Shown: one piece after another, positions 1 to 6,869 of the stretch
Layout: each line of letters opens with the position of its first letter
How positions within the stretch are numbered: the first letter of the stretch is position 1
NCBI GenBank assembly: GCA_944323585.1
Contig: CALUTA010000007.1
Location: 1 to 24,017, forward strand
Origin: Candidatus Gastranaerophilales bacterium
GTDB lineage: Bacteria; Cyanobacteriota; Vampirovibrionia; Gastranaerophilales; Gastranaerophilaceae
DNA length: 24,017 nt
Reading direction: 5' to 3'
Notes under the pieces: generated by a model
Databases searched by the model: none
What the model was told of the DNA's origin: nothing
What the model saw: the letters and a program-made list of their open reading frames with translations, nothing else
Made by a program: the position numbers and the translations under genes

Positions 1-773
1 TTAAGCGGATTCGCCTCTAAAACCCGTCTGTAGCAATCAACTGCCATTTCAAGTTCATTATTTTTAAGAGCCAGATCGCCCATTTTTCCGTAGAAAATAT
101 CACTGTGATTTGTATTTGACACTGCCTGCTTATAAATATTTTCTGCAATCGGATAAAGTTTGAACTTTTCAAGGAATTTACCGACAGTGTTGTAGGTGAA
201 AACAGAAAAATCATCTGTCATGCTTTTACAAAACATTTTAATGCTGGCTCTGTCCCACGCAAGCATAAGGCTGCCGGAAAGAAAATAATATAAAAAGTTC
301 AAATAATCAGAAGCTGTACCGTTTTTAGAATTAATTTTTTGTAAAATCGTCTGGGAAAGAATGAGCCTCGGACGTGCAGAGTTAAGTTTTCCCATCTTGA
401 TTGCAGACTTAAATTCCTGTTCTGCAGAACCAAAATCTTCAGCCATTTTCATAAAAAAGCCTGTATATATATGTGCATTCATGTTTTTGGGTGCAAGAGA
501 AACTGCTGTCTTACATTGTTCGATAGCAGTATCAAGGCTAATCTGCCCCTGTTCAAACATAAGACTTGCAAGTCTGTAATAAGCTTCTGGCATAGTCGGA
601 TCAAGTTTAACCGCATCAATATAGTATTCAATTGCCTCATTAAGATCCTGACAATTTTGCCGTATAAGATATCTTTCATGAGCTACACGGGCTTTTTCTA
701 AAGAATTTCTGGCTTTTTCGGCATTTTGATTATCTGTAGCCAATATAGGCTGTGCAAGAATTTGTTCTGACAT
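1..773 (-). CDS. TPR-repeat protein, C-terminus beyond the left edge
   Basis: The reading frame is open from an ATG at 773 to the window edge, giving 257 codons with no stop. A GGAG ribosome binding site lies about nine bases before the ATG. The protein has no signal peptide and is predicted cytoplasmic. Degenerate tetratricopeptide helices are visible at about residues 45-75 (an AIEYY...LDP type repeat), 82-98 (AIEQCKTAVSLAPKN) and 107-128, with a further unit at the edge (CYRRVLEANP). TPR proteins are helical scaffolds for protein-protein contacts; nothing here shows the partner or pathway. It is divergent from the Y-family polymerase gene, with about 170 bases between the two starts. Function is unknown; the TPR assignment is confident, the role is not. 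Confidence 0.8.
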   Translation of the reverse strand, partial: MSEQILAQPILATDNQNAEKARNSLEKARVAHERYLIRQNCQDLNEAIEYYIDAVKLDPTMPEAYYRLASLMFEQGQISLDTAIEQCKTAVSLAPKNMNAHIYTGFFMKMAEDFGSAEQEFKSAIKMGKLNSARPRLILSQTILQKINSKNGTASDYLNFLYYFLSGSLMLAWDRASIKMFCKSMTDDFSVFTYNTVGKFLEKFKLYPIAENIYKQAVSNTNHSDIFYGKMGDLALKNNELEMAVDCYRRVLEANPL

Positions 774-930
774 TATGAGCTCCATATAAGATGTATAATA
801 ATTTTTTTCGTCATATATATATTAAACTTTATCCAATAATTTAAAAATCGTATGAATGTACCAGATGAAAGAATAATTTATACTAAAGTTGGAAAGTGTT
901 TTAGATTTTATACGCATAATATTTATTATG

Positions 931-936
931 TATAAT
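931..936 (+). promoter_or_regulatory. -10 box of the Y-family polymerase gene (leaderless arrangement)
   Basis: A perfect TATAAT lies exactly six bases before the ATG at 943, so a start site seven bases downstream of the box would fall on the A of the ATG. No Shine-Dalgarno sequence precedes that ATG. The -35 region (around 907-913) is weak. I saw no obvious LexA-type palindrome nearby, so damage induction cannot be claimed. Confidence 0.55.
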
Positions 937-942
937 GTTACT

Positions 943-2190
943 ATGCAAAACGAATTGGAAATTTTCAAAAAAGCAAATGATAATATTGATGTGAATAAAT
1001 CAGTTATTGCACTAGTTGATTGCGATTCGTTTTTTGTTTCCTGCGAGCAGAAGGTTAATCCTGAACTTAAAGGAAAAGCTGTTTGTGTATTATCCGGACA
1101 CGGTGAGTGTGTAATTTCCCGCTCCCGTGAGGCTAAGGCTCTTGGTATTCCAATGGGTATTCCGACTTTCAAAATGACTAAGGATATGAAGGAAAAATCA
1201 ATCCTTATTACTGCTTCTCACGGATTGTACGGTGAAATTTCTGAAGAAGTTATGAATGTTTTAAAAAGTTTCAGCCCAAAAGTTGAAGAATATTCCATTG
1301 ATGAAGCTTTTGTTGAATTGTCGGGGTTGGAACGTCTTTATAAGAAAAATTATTTTGAAATTGCAAAAATGATAAGACAGGAATTGCTTGATAAAGTTGA
1401 CATTCCTGTTTCAATAGGTGTCAGTACGTCAAAATCTCTGGCAAAACTTGCTTCTGACAAGGCAAAGAATATTGAGGGCGGAATATTCTTTGTAGGAGCA
1501 AATAAAGTGGAAACGGTGCTTAAAAACACTTCTGTTGAAGAAATTTGGGGAATAGGCCGAAATCTTTCAAAACTGCTGCGGCAAAACGGCATTCTAACTG
1601 CCTACGAACTTGTACAAAAAAGTGACTCGTGGCTTGATAAGCAGATTGGCATAAGAGGCCTTGAGATGAAGCATGAACTTCTTGGAGAAACGGTTTCACG
1701 GGTTGATAACAGTTTTAAACCGCCAAAATCAATACAAAATACAAGTGCTTTCGGGTGTTTTACGTCTGATTTGAACTTTATAAAAAATCAACTTAATTAT
1801 CATATCCACAATTCCTGTACGAAACTCAGAAAACTTAATCTTAAATGCCGTGGAATAGGTGTTATGTTAAGGACAAAAGTAGAATTCAAAGTATATTACG
1901 AAAAAATTACTATCCCGCAGGCGACCTGTTATGAATGGGAAATTTCAGATATAGTCTTTGATTTGCTTGAGAAAATATATAATCCTAATATAGTTTATAG
2001 AAGTTCCGGAGTAATTCTGGAGAATTTTATATCTACAGGCGAAGAGCAAATATTTTTGTTTTCAGATAATGAGAAAAGTGAAAAATCTGAACGGCTTGCA
2101 AAAAGTATTGACAAATTGGAAAGTAAATTCGGAAAGAATATTATTCAAACCGGTTTTACCAGAAACGGGTTTGAAAATAAAAATAATTAA
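943..2190 (+). CDS. Y-family translesion DNA polymerase (UmuC/DinB type)
   Basis: This enzyme inserts nucleotides opposite damaged template bases. From ATG 943 the protein is 415 residues. Palm-domain acidic residues are present: D26 and D28 in LVDCDSFF, and D120-E121 in YSIDEAF. The steric-gate region and the SREAKALGIPMG segment (about 61-72) follow the UmuC/Pol IV pattern. A helix-hairpin-helix-like thumb (IWGIGRNLSKLL) and a C-terminal little-finger domain are present; the C-terminal RLAKSIDKL...FGKN stretch resembles UmuC more than classical DinB. No umuD-like gene is adjacent. A TTG at 889 would extend the frame by 18 codons, but it has no ribosome binding site and lies upstream of the -10 box, so ATG 943 is preferred. 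The gene ends in a terminator shared with the convergent SLH gene. Family is certain; UmuC versus DinB subtype is not. Confidence 0.88.
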   Translation: MQNELEIFKKANDNIDVNKSVIALVDCDSFFVSCEQKVNPELKGKAVCVLSGHGECVISRSREAKALGIPMGIPTFKMTKDMKEKSILITASHGLYGEISEEVMNVLKSFSPKVEEYSIDEAFVELSGLERLYKKNYFEIAKMIRQELLDKVDIPVSIGVSTSKSLAKLASDKAKNIEGGIFFVGANKVETVLKNTSVEEIWGIGRNLSKLLRQNGILTAYELVQKSDSWLDKQIGIRGLEMKHELLGETVSRVDNSFKPPKSIQNTSAFGCFTSDLNFIKNQLNYHIHNSCTKLRKLNLKCRGIGVMLRTKVEFKVYYEKITIPQATCYEWEISDIVFDLLEKIYNPNIVYRSSGVILENFISTGEEQIFLFSDNEKSEKSERLAKSIDKLESKFGKNIIQTGFTRNGFENKNN

Positions 2191-2219
2191 AGCCTTCTTG
2201 AATATTCAAGAAGGCTTTT
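2189..2219. terminator. Bidirectional rho-independent terminator
   Basis: A perfect inverted repeat (arms 2189-2201 and 2206-2218, 13 bp, four-base ATAT loop) starts within the polymerase stop codon. It has T-rich sequence on the plus side and a T-rich stretch (CTTTAATTATTTTT) on the minus side. It separates two convergent genes and can end both transcripts. Confidence 0.85.
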
Positions 2220-2240
2220 GTGCTTTTGTTAATTTCTTAA

Positions 2241-3386
2241 TTACTGAATAATCCACCCATTTGTTAAGTCTATTTTGATAGGTTTAAGAAGTTTTATTTC
2301 AACAGTATTATCCGGATAAGCATCTAATTTTTCACCTTTAAGAAGTGCTCTCACAATCTTCATAAACCAGTTCCTGTCTTTCGTAATTTCAGCAGAAGCT
2401 CTGAATGGTATGGTTTGCCCTTTTGGTGTTTCTAAAATACTGTTGTCCAGCACTAAAACACCGTTTCTTACGAACCATTTTCCTTTTCTTACGTCAAGAA
2501 GCTGACCTTTAAATTTAGAATCTTTATAAATAAGAATGAAGTTATCTCCCGGTGTTACAAAATTAGCATTGGCAACAGCTTCATAGAGATCTCCGGCTGT
2601 ATTTGATTGCGAACTTACAGCTTTAGTCAGATTAACAGGAACAACAGCTCCGGCAGGAATAATTCCGATAGAACCCTGAACTGTGGCACCTTCAATTATG
2701 TATCCTTTACCTCGTTTTTTGCTCATAACATCAGCAAGTTTTGCGTTCGGGTTAAGTCTTGCTTCTTCAATCATTCTGTATAAGATCATTGCAACTTCAG
2801 CTCTGGTTGCTGGTCTTGTTGCTTCAATTCTTTTTTGCTTATCATTAGGCATCGTGACAAGCATATTTAAAATTTCAGCCTTTCCTGCCGGAATAATAAA
2901 ATCAACGGGTGTGGTTTTTAAGTCCTGGTATTCCTTCAGAACTTCTAGAGCTTTAACGTCAGAGATTTCCTGTGTTGTAAGTGCATTAACAGCCATTGAA
3001 ATTGCTTCGGCACGAGAAACCGTATCATCAGGTCTGAAAGTTTTACTTGACTCATTATATGCAATCAATTCAAAATAAAGAGCTTTTTGAATGGCGCTGT
3101 ATGCCCAGAACTCAGGTGTTACATCAGTGAAATTTACAGGTTGAGCCACACTGATATCTTCCTGTCCGAGAGCTTTAATAGCCATGCTTGCAAATTCAGC
3201 TCGTGTTACATTTTCATCCGGTTGAAATGTTCCGTCAGGATACCCTACGACAATACCTCTTTCTCCAAGCTCTGTAATCTGTTTTGCTGCCCAGTGATTT
3301 TCATTTACGTCAGGAAATGCAAACGCACAGCCCGCAGCTATTATCACTGCAAGAGTGGATAACATCATACGCGTTATATTTTTCAT
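2241..3386 (-). CDS. Secreted SLH-domain protein with unknown C-terminal domain
   Basis: This is a 381-residue exported protein expected at the cell envelope. An AGGAG ribosome binding site sits about seven bases before the ATG. Residues 1-23 form a signal peptide; cleavage after AFA (residue 23) fits signal peptidase I, but AAGC with Cys20 is also a possible lipobox. SLH repeats lie at about 25-72 (FPDVNENHWA...TRAEF), 87-136 (FTDVTPEFWA...SRAEA) and a weaker third at about 150-207 (TRAEV). SLH domains bind cell-wall-linked polymers. Residues about 220-381 are a beta-rich domain I do not recognise, with a run of alternating hydrophobic residues around 228-250 and a basic stretch at 338-358. 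Expression should be monocistronic: its own promoter is at 3421-3449 and a terminator follows. SLH identity is certain; the C-terminal role is unknown. Confidence 0.88.
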   Translation of the reverse strand: MKNITRMMLSTLAVIIAAGCAFAFPDVNENHWAAKQITELGERGIVVGYPDGTFQPDENVTRAEFASMAIKALGQEDISVAQPVNFTDVTPEFWAYSAIQKALYFELIAYNESSKTFRPDDTVSRAEAISMAVNALTTQEISDVKALEVLKEYQDLKTTPVDFIIPAGKAEILNMLVTMPNDKQKRIEATRPATRAEVAMILYRMIEEARLNPNAKLADVMSKKRGKGYIIEGATVQGSIGIIPAGAVVPVNLTKAVSSQSNTAGDLYEAVANANFVTPGDNFILIYKDSKFKGQLLDVRKGKWFVRNGVLVLDNSILETPKGQTIPFRASAEITKDRNWFMKIVRALLKGEKLDAYPDNTVEIKLLKPIKIDLTNGWIIQ

Positions 3387-3420
3387 ACTCTATCTCCTAT
3401 TAATAACCTGTTCCTCTTAT

Positions 3421-3449
3421 ATAATACACTTAAATCTGACTCTGTTCAA
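3421..3449 (-). promoter_or_regulatory. Sigma-70-type promoter of the SLH gene
   Basis: On the minus strand TTGAAC (3444-3449) and TATTAT (3421-3426) are separated by exactly 17 bases. This predicts a 5' leader of about 25-30 bases that carries the AGGAG site. Confidence 0.75.
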
Positions 3450-3538
3450 TAAGTTTTTTAAGGAATGTTAAATTTTACTATTTTAATAACAATTTTTCTA
3501 TTTGTTGATTTTTAAAAAATCAGGAAGGACAATTGATT

Positions 3539-4183
3539 ATGATAACTAATTTAGCTTTTAACCCGTATGTGAAAAATAATTTTAATATTCAAAACACAGG
3601 TTTTCAAAAGAGAAATCCGTCTTTTTGCGGAGTTCAAACCCTGACTCATACAAATATAGGTATGTGTGCGGAAGGTTTTATCGGCAAAATAAGGGTCAGA
3701 CTTGCTGAAGGCGGCGAATCTTTTTTAAATGTATTTAAAAACAAAAATTGTGATTGGGAAGAATATAAAGTTATGGATGATTTTAATAATCTGATAGGAG
3801 AGGCGCAAATTAAGATTAAAAAATTTGCTAATTATGACAGGTTTGAGCATAAATCCGATCCAAGCCACGTATTTGTGGATACTTTGAGAAATTATTCAAC
3901 TCCCCGTACCCCGTATCATAATAGTGCGCTCCCGCATTATAAAGATATTGGCACAAGACTATTACAAATAGCGCAGAGAAGAAGTGATGAAGCTAATTGC
4001 TGCGGTAATATAAAACTGATTGCAAAAAATGAATCTAAACCTTTTTATAAAAATGTTATTCATATGCGGGAAGAATATCAATTTGAGCCAAATTCTCCGT
4101 TAAGATTTTTCCAAAATCCGAATACGATGTATCTTCCGCCGGAGTGGAAAGAACCTTTGTCGCGTTTGCATGGCGGATTATAA
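3539..4183 (+). CDS. GNAT-like protein with Asn-rich N-terminal leader
   Basis: The product is a 214-residue protein. ATG 3539 is chosen because AGGAAGGA (3522-3529) is correctly spaced for it; the in-frame TTG at 3533 lies too close to that site. Residues 1-31 are an Asn-rich, low-complexity leader ending in PSFCG. Residues about 134-145 (YKDIGTRLLQIA) followed by IKLIAKNESKPFY at 158-170 match the acetyl-CoA-binding core pattern of GNAT acetyltransferases (a Gly-containing loop into a helix, then the N/FY strand). The loop is degenerate compared with the usual RxxGxG. I infer an N-acetyltransferase fold with unknown, possibly lost, activity. There is no signal peptide and no clear operon partner; alkD downstream has its own -10 box. 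It could also be an unrelated alpha/beta protein. Confidence 0.6.
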   Translation: MITNLAFNPYVKNNFNIQNTGFQKRNPSFCGVQTLTHTNIGMCAEGFIGKIRVRLAEGGESFLNVFKNKNCDWEEYKVMDDFNNLIGEAQIKIKKFANYDRFEHKSDPSHVFVDTLRNYSTPRTPYHNSALPHYKDIGTRLLQIAQRRSDEANCCGNIKLIAKNESKPFYKNVIHMREEYQFEPNSPLRFFQNPNTMYLPPEWKEPLSRLHGGL

Positions 4184-4198
4184 TTTTTCAGTAAAATA

Positions 4199-4226
4199 TT
4201 TGTTTAAAAATTGCTTATAGTATAAT
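4199..4226 (+). promoter_or_regulatory. alkD promoter with -10 six bases before the ATG
   Basis: TATAAT (4221-4226) is separated from ATG 4233 by six bases (TTTTAT), and there is no ribosome binding site. The -35 is poor (TTTGTT at 4199-4204 with a 16-base spacer, or TTGTTT with 15). The layout predicts a leaderless mRNA. Confidence 0.6.
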
Positions 4227-4232
4227 TTTTAT

Positions 4233-4937
4233 ATGAAAAAAGATTTTCTAAATGCAATATTGTCTGAAAAAGACGACGTTAAAGCGCGCAATAACATGAG
4301 GTTCTATAAAACCGGCAAGGGTGAATACGCAGAAGGGGATATTTTTTTAGGTCTGACATATCCGCAGAACCGTACAATTGCAAAAAGGTATTATGAAACT
4401 CTGTCGATTGCCGATTTGGAAGATTTATTGAGCAGTAAATACCATGAAGTCCGTGCCTGCACAATTCTGGCGGCTGTCCTCAAATATGCTCACGGCGATA
4501 CTGATGAAAAAAAGAGAATTTATGATTTTTACCTTAAAAATTCTGATAAAGTGAACAACTGGGATCTTGTTGATAATTCTGCCCCGTATATTGCGGGAGA
4601 TTACGCGTTTAATTACCATTGTCAGAATGATTTGAGAATGCTTGCAAAATCAGGACACCTATGGAAAGAAAGAATAAGTATTGTTTCGACATTGTATTTT
4701 ATAAAGCAGGGCAGTCTGGATTTGACGTTTGAACTTTGCAGGGATTTTTTGGGGCACAGGCATGATTTAATCCGGAAGGCTTCAGGATGGATGCTTAGGG
4801 AGGCCGGCAAAAAGGATGTTAAAGCTCTTGAAAGGTTCTTGGATGAGAATATTTCAAATATGCCCAGAACAACTTTACGATATGCAATAGAACGTTTCCC
4901 GGAGCATAAGCGTAAAGAATATCTTTTGAAAAAGTAA
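4233..4937 (+). CDS. alkD: DNA alkylation repair glycosylase, AlkD family
   Basis: AlkD enzymes excise bulky or positively charged alkylated bases such as N3- and N7-alkylpurines using a HEAT-like helical solenoid, without flipping the base. The 234-residue length is normal for the family. The residues that shape the active-site cleft are all present: W110 and D114 in NNWDLVDNSAP, and W186 in KASGWMLRE, corresponding to W109, D113 and W187 of the Bacillus cereus enzyme. The conserved C-terminal MPRTTLRYAIERF block (210-222) is intact, so the protein should be active. It lies 49 bases after the GNAT-like gene but appears to have its own leaderless promoter. The stop codon abuts a 150-bp inverted-repeat element. 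Confidence 0.92.
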   Translation: MKKDFLNAILSEKDDVKARNNMRFYKTGKGEYAEGDIFLGLTYPQNRTIAKRYYETLSIADLEDLLSSKYHEVRACTILAAVLKYAHGDTDEKKRIYDFYLKNSDKVNNWDLVDNSAPYIAGDYAFNYHCQNDLRMLAKSGHLWKERISIVSTLYFIKQGSLDLTFELCRDFLGHRHDLIRKASGWMLREAGKKDVKALERFLDENISNMPRTTLRYAIERFPEHKRKEYLLKK

Positions 4938-5086
4938 TTCGCAATTATCCATTGACATGCAAAACAGATAAGGGATTCTTCTCCAAAACGTCACTCTGAT
5001 GGCATAGCACGAAGTATCAAAAATAATAGGCTCAGAATGACAAATTTATTCTATTTGGTGGGTAGAGTCAATAGATGATTGTGAAT
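4937..5086. repeat. 150-bp MITE-like element with 20-bp terminal inverted repeats
   Basis: The ends 4937-4956 and 5067-5086 are imperfect inverted repeats, identical at 17 of 20 positions; two of the three differences would be G-U pairs in RNA. Inside lies a second inverted repeat, GTCACTCTGA (4990-4999) against TCAGAATGAC (5032-5041), 9 of 10. The inner sequence (GGATTCTT...CTCAGAATGACA) resembles the dispersed intergenic repeat seen in many bacterial genomes. No ORF is inside. The element fills the gap between the convergent alkD and galE almost exactly. It could be a non-autonomous transposable element or a processed structured RNA; copy number cannot be seen in one window. Confidence 0.55.
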
Positions 5087-5095
5087 AATCTTATT

Positions 5096-6100
5096 TTATC
5101 CGTTAATTTGTTCCTGAAGGTTCTTTTCCCACTGATATGCTGATTTTATGCTGTCTTCCAGTGTTTTTTCAGGATGCCAGTTTAAGATTTCTTTTGCTTT
5201 TGTGTTGTCAGCAACAAGCAGTGCCGGATCCCCTTCCCGCCGTGGTTTTGTTTCAACTGAAATATCTTTCCCCGTAACTTTTTCGCACAGCGCAAACACT
5301 TCCCTAACAGTGTTTCCGGATTTAGTTCCGAGATTAAAAAAGTCTGTTTTACCGCCGTTGTTGAGATATTCAAGAGATAAAAGATGTGCCTGTACAAGGT
5401 CTTCAATATTGATATAATCTCTTACGCAGGTTCCGTCTTTTGTATCATAATCCGTGCCAAACATCCGGAATGTTTTTGAGTTTGCAAATGTTGATTTTAA
5501 TATATTCGGAATCAGATGGGTTTCCGGATCATGCCATTCGCCTAATCTGCTTTTTGCGTCTGCTCCGGCTACATTAAAATATCTAAGTCTAACTGATTTA
5601 ATATTATAAGCTCTGTCATAATCATCCATTATTTTTTCAATAGCAAGCTTTGAAAATCCGTACGGGTTTATCGGATTTTGCGGATGAGTTTCGTCTATTG
5701 GTATTCTGACTGGTTCTCCGTATGTCGCAGCAGTCGAAGAAAAAACAATTTTATCAACATTATATTTTCTCATTGCATCAAGCAGGTTTAGAGTTCCGCA
5801 AATATTGTTACGGTAGTATTTAGCAGGATCTTTTACCGATTCTCCAACCTGTGAAAACGCCGCAAAATGTATTACAGCGTCGATATTACCTGAGTCGAAT
5901 GTTTTATCCAACTCTTCAGAATTTAATAAATCCCCGTTTACAAACTCAAAGTTATTTTGAGAAATATTTTTTAGTGTTTCAATGGTTTTCAGATGTCCTG
6001 TTGAAAGATTATCAAAAACAGTAACGTCAAACCCCTGTTCAATCAGTGCCAATGCGCAATGACTTCCAATGTATCCTGCTCCGCCTGTAACTAAAATCAT
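5096..6100 (-). CDS. galE: UDP-glucose 4-epimerase
   Basis: GalE interconverts UDP-glucose and UDP-galactose (often also the N-acetyl sugars) in the cytoplasm and so supplies galactose for glycan synthesis and for galactose use by the Leloir pathway. The 334 residues match the usual size. The NAD-binding Rossmann motif TGGAGYIG is at 5-12; the catalytic triad is T123 (in FSSTAATYG), Y147 and K151 (YGFSK). The RYFNVAGA (173-180) and VRDYI (226-230) blocks are typical of extended short-chain dehydrogenases of the GalE type. A purine-rich AAGGG lies about 11 bases before the ATG, a rather long spacing. The tRNA terminator lies just upstream, so galE is probably transcribed independently, but I could not identify a clear promoter. 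No sugar-pathway neighbours are present. Confidence 0.95.
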   Translation of the reverse strand: MILVTGGAGYIGSHCALALIEQGFDVTVFDNLSTGHLKTIETLKNISQNNFEFVNGDLLNSEELDKTFDSGNIDAVIHFAAFSQVGESVKDPAKYYRNNICGTLNLLDAMRKYNVDKIVFSSTAATYGEPVRIPIDETHPQNPINPYGFSKLAIEKIMDDYDRAYNIKSVRLRYFNVAGADAKSRLGEWHDPETHLIPNILKSTFANSKTFRMFGTDYDTKDGTCVRDYINIEDLVQAHLLSLEYLNNGGKTDFFNLGTKSGNTVREVFALCEKVTGKDISVETKPRREGDPALLVADNTKAKEILNWHPEKTLEDSIKSAYQWEKNLQEQING

Positions 6101-6128
6101 TTCTCTATTTACCCTTCATCATTCTACT

Positions 6129-6154
6129 AAAAAAGAGCCTTAACAAGACTCTTT
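6129..6154 (-). terminator. Terminator of the tRNA cluster
   Basis: On the minus strand a 10-bp stem with one G-U pair (arms 6145-6154 and 6132-6141, three-base loop) runs directly into six T residues (6134 down to 6129). It lies ten bases after the tRNA-Tyr 3' end. Confidence 0.8.
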
Positions 6155-6163
6155 AAAAAAGTT

Positions 6164-6246
6164 TGGGCAGGGGTGGATTCGAACCACCGTACCCTCGCGG
6201 GAACAGATTTACAGTCTGTCGCCTTTAGCCACTCGGCCACCTACCC
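6164..6246 (-). tRNA. tRNA-Tyr (GTA)
   Basis: The 83-base gene folds as a class II tRNA: acceptor stem GGGTAGG/CCTGCCC with one G-U pair, anticodon stem ACAGA/TCTGT with anticodon GTA at 6210-6212, a long variable arm, T arm GGTGG/CCACC with TTCGAAT loop, and discriminator A. CCA is not encoded. It is the last of three tRNAs transcribed together. Confidence 0.95.
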
Positions 6247-6266
6247 TTATATTAAATTTTAAAAAA

Positions 6267-6338
6267 TGCCTTTGACGGGATTTGAACCCGTGGCCTCTCC
6301 CTTACCAAGGGAGTGCGCTACCCCTGCGCCACAAAGGC
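6267..6338 (-). tRNA. tRNA-Thr (GGT)
   Basis: This 72-base cloverleaf has acceptor stem GCCTTTG/CAAAGGC, anticodon stem CTCCC/GGGAG with loop TTGGTAA (anticodon GGT at 6304-6306), T arm ACGGG/CCCGT and discriminator A. CCA is not encoded. It reads ACC and ACU codons. Confidence 0.95.
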
Positions 6339-6362
6339 TAATTGCCACAAGGGCTTTAAAAA

Positions 6363-6434
6363 AGCCGGCAATAGGAATCGAACCTACAACCTACGGTTTA
6401 CAAAACCGTTGCTCTACCGTTGAGCTATGCCGGC
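6363..6434 (-). tRNA. tRNA-Thr (TGT)
   Basis: This 72-base cloverleaf has acceptor stem GCCGGCA/TGCCGGC, anticodon stem ACGGT/ACCGT with loop TTTGTAA (anticodon TGT at 6400-6402), T arm GTAGG/CCTAT with one G-U pair, and discriminator T. CCA is not encoded. It is promoter-proximal in the cluster and reads ACA and related Thr codons, complementing the GGT tRNA. Adjacent Thr and Tyr tRNA genes recall the thrU-tyrU cluster of other bacteria, but no tuf gene follows here. Confidence 0.95.
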
Positions 6435-6448
6435 GTGTCACATGTCTT

Positions 6449-6477
6449 ATTCTATTAAGAACATATTCAACTGTCAA
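6449..6477 (-). promoter_or_regulatory. Strong promoter of the Thr-Thr-Tyr tRNA cluster
   Basis: On the minus strand a perfect TTGACA (6472-6477) and TAGAAT (6449-6454) are separated by 17 bases, and the box ends about 14 bases before the first tRNA. The -35 overlaps the -35 of the divergent membrane-protein gene. Confidence 0.85.
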
Positions 6478-6498
6478 GAGTTTTGTTTGTTATATAAT
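6471..6498 (+). promoter_or_regulatory. Promoter of the DUF486 gene
   Basis: TATAAT (6493-6498) is preceded at 16 bases by CTGTCA (6471-6476). The -35 hexamer is nearly the same DNA as the tRNA -35 on the other strand, so the two polymerases should compete. Confidence 0.6.
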
Positions 6499-6526
6499 TA
6501 TTCTGAAATTTATTGATGAGGTAAGT

Positions 6527-6868
6527 ATGATTAGACAAATTCTTCCGATTTTGCTGTTGACAGTTTCTAATATATTTATGACTTTTGCATGGTACGGACA
6601 TCTTAAATTTAAGGCAGCGCCAATTGTGCTTGTAGTTCTTGTAAGCTGGGGAATTGCTTTTTTTGAATATTGTTTTCAAGTTCCTGCAAACAGAATCGGG
6701 CATGAATTTTATAGTGCGGCTCAGCTGAAAACTATTCAGGAAGTTATTACGCTTCTTGTTTTCAGTGTTTTTTCCGTGGCTTATCTTAAGGAAGAATTCA
6801 AGTGGAATTATCTTGTCGGATTTGTTTTTATTATCTTTGCTGTGTTTTTTATATTTAAAAAATGGTAA
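6527..6868 (+). CDS. DUF486/DMT-family small membrane protein
   Basis: This is a 113-residue inner-membrane protein with four predicted helices at about 5-24, 31-50, 66-87 and 94-111. Conserved blocks of the DUF486 family are present: SNIFMTFAWYGHLKF (14-28), SWGIAFFEYCFQVPANRIGH (42-61) and QLKTIQEVITL (67-77). The family belongs to the drug/metabolite transporter superfamily as a half-size unit; its substrate is unknown, and EmrE-like small multidrug transporters work as dimers of such units. The ATG at 6527 has GAGG five bases before it. An in-frame upstream extension to 6266 reads antisense through two tRNA genes and is not real. The gene is tail-to-tail with the orphan at 6870, with one base between the stop codons. 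Confidence 0.85.
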   Translation: MIRQILPILLLTVSNIFMTFAWYGHLKFKAAPIVLVVLVSWGIAFFEYCFQVPANRIGHEFYSAAQLKTIQEVITLLVFSVFSVAYLKEEFKWNYLVGFVFIIFAVFFIFKKW

Positions 6869-6869
6869 G

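Noticed and set aside
889..942. TTG start extending the Y-family polymerase by 18 residues
   Set aside because: There is no ribosome binding site, family homology begins later, and the likely -10 box lies downstream of this TTG.
2683..3078. 131-residue plus-strand ORF within the SLH gene
   Set aside because: It is a shadow of the SLH coding frame, which has clear domains, a promoter and a ribosome binding site.
6266..6526. Upstream in-frame extension of the DUF486 gene
   Set aside because: It reads antisense through the two tRNA-Thr genes and gives the familiar spurious GFEPVAS...PAPQ peptide. The ATG at 6527 has a promoter and a ribosome binding site.
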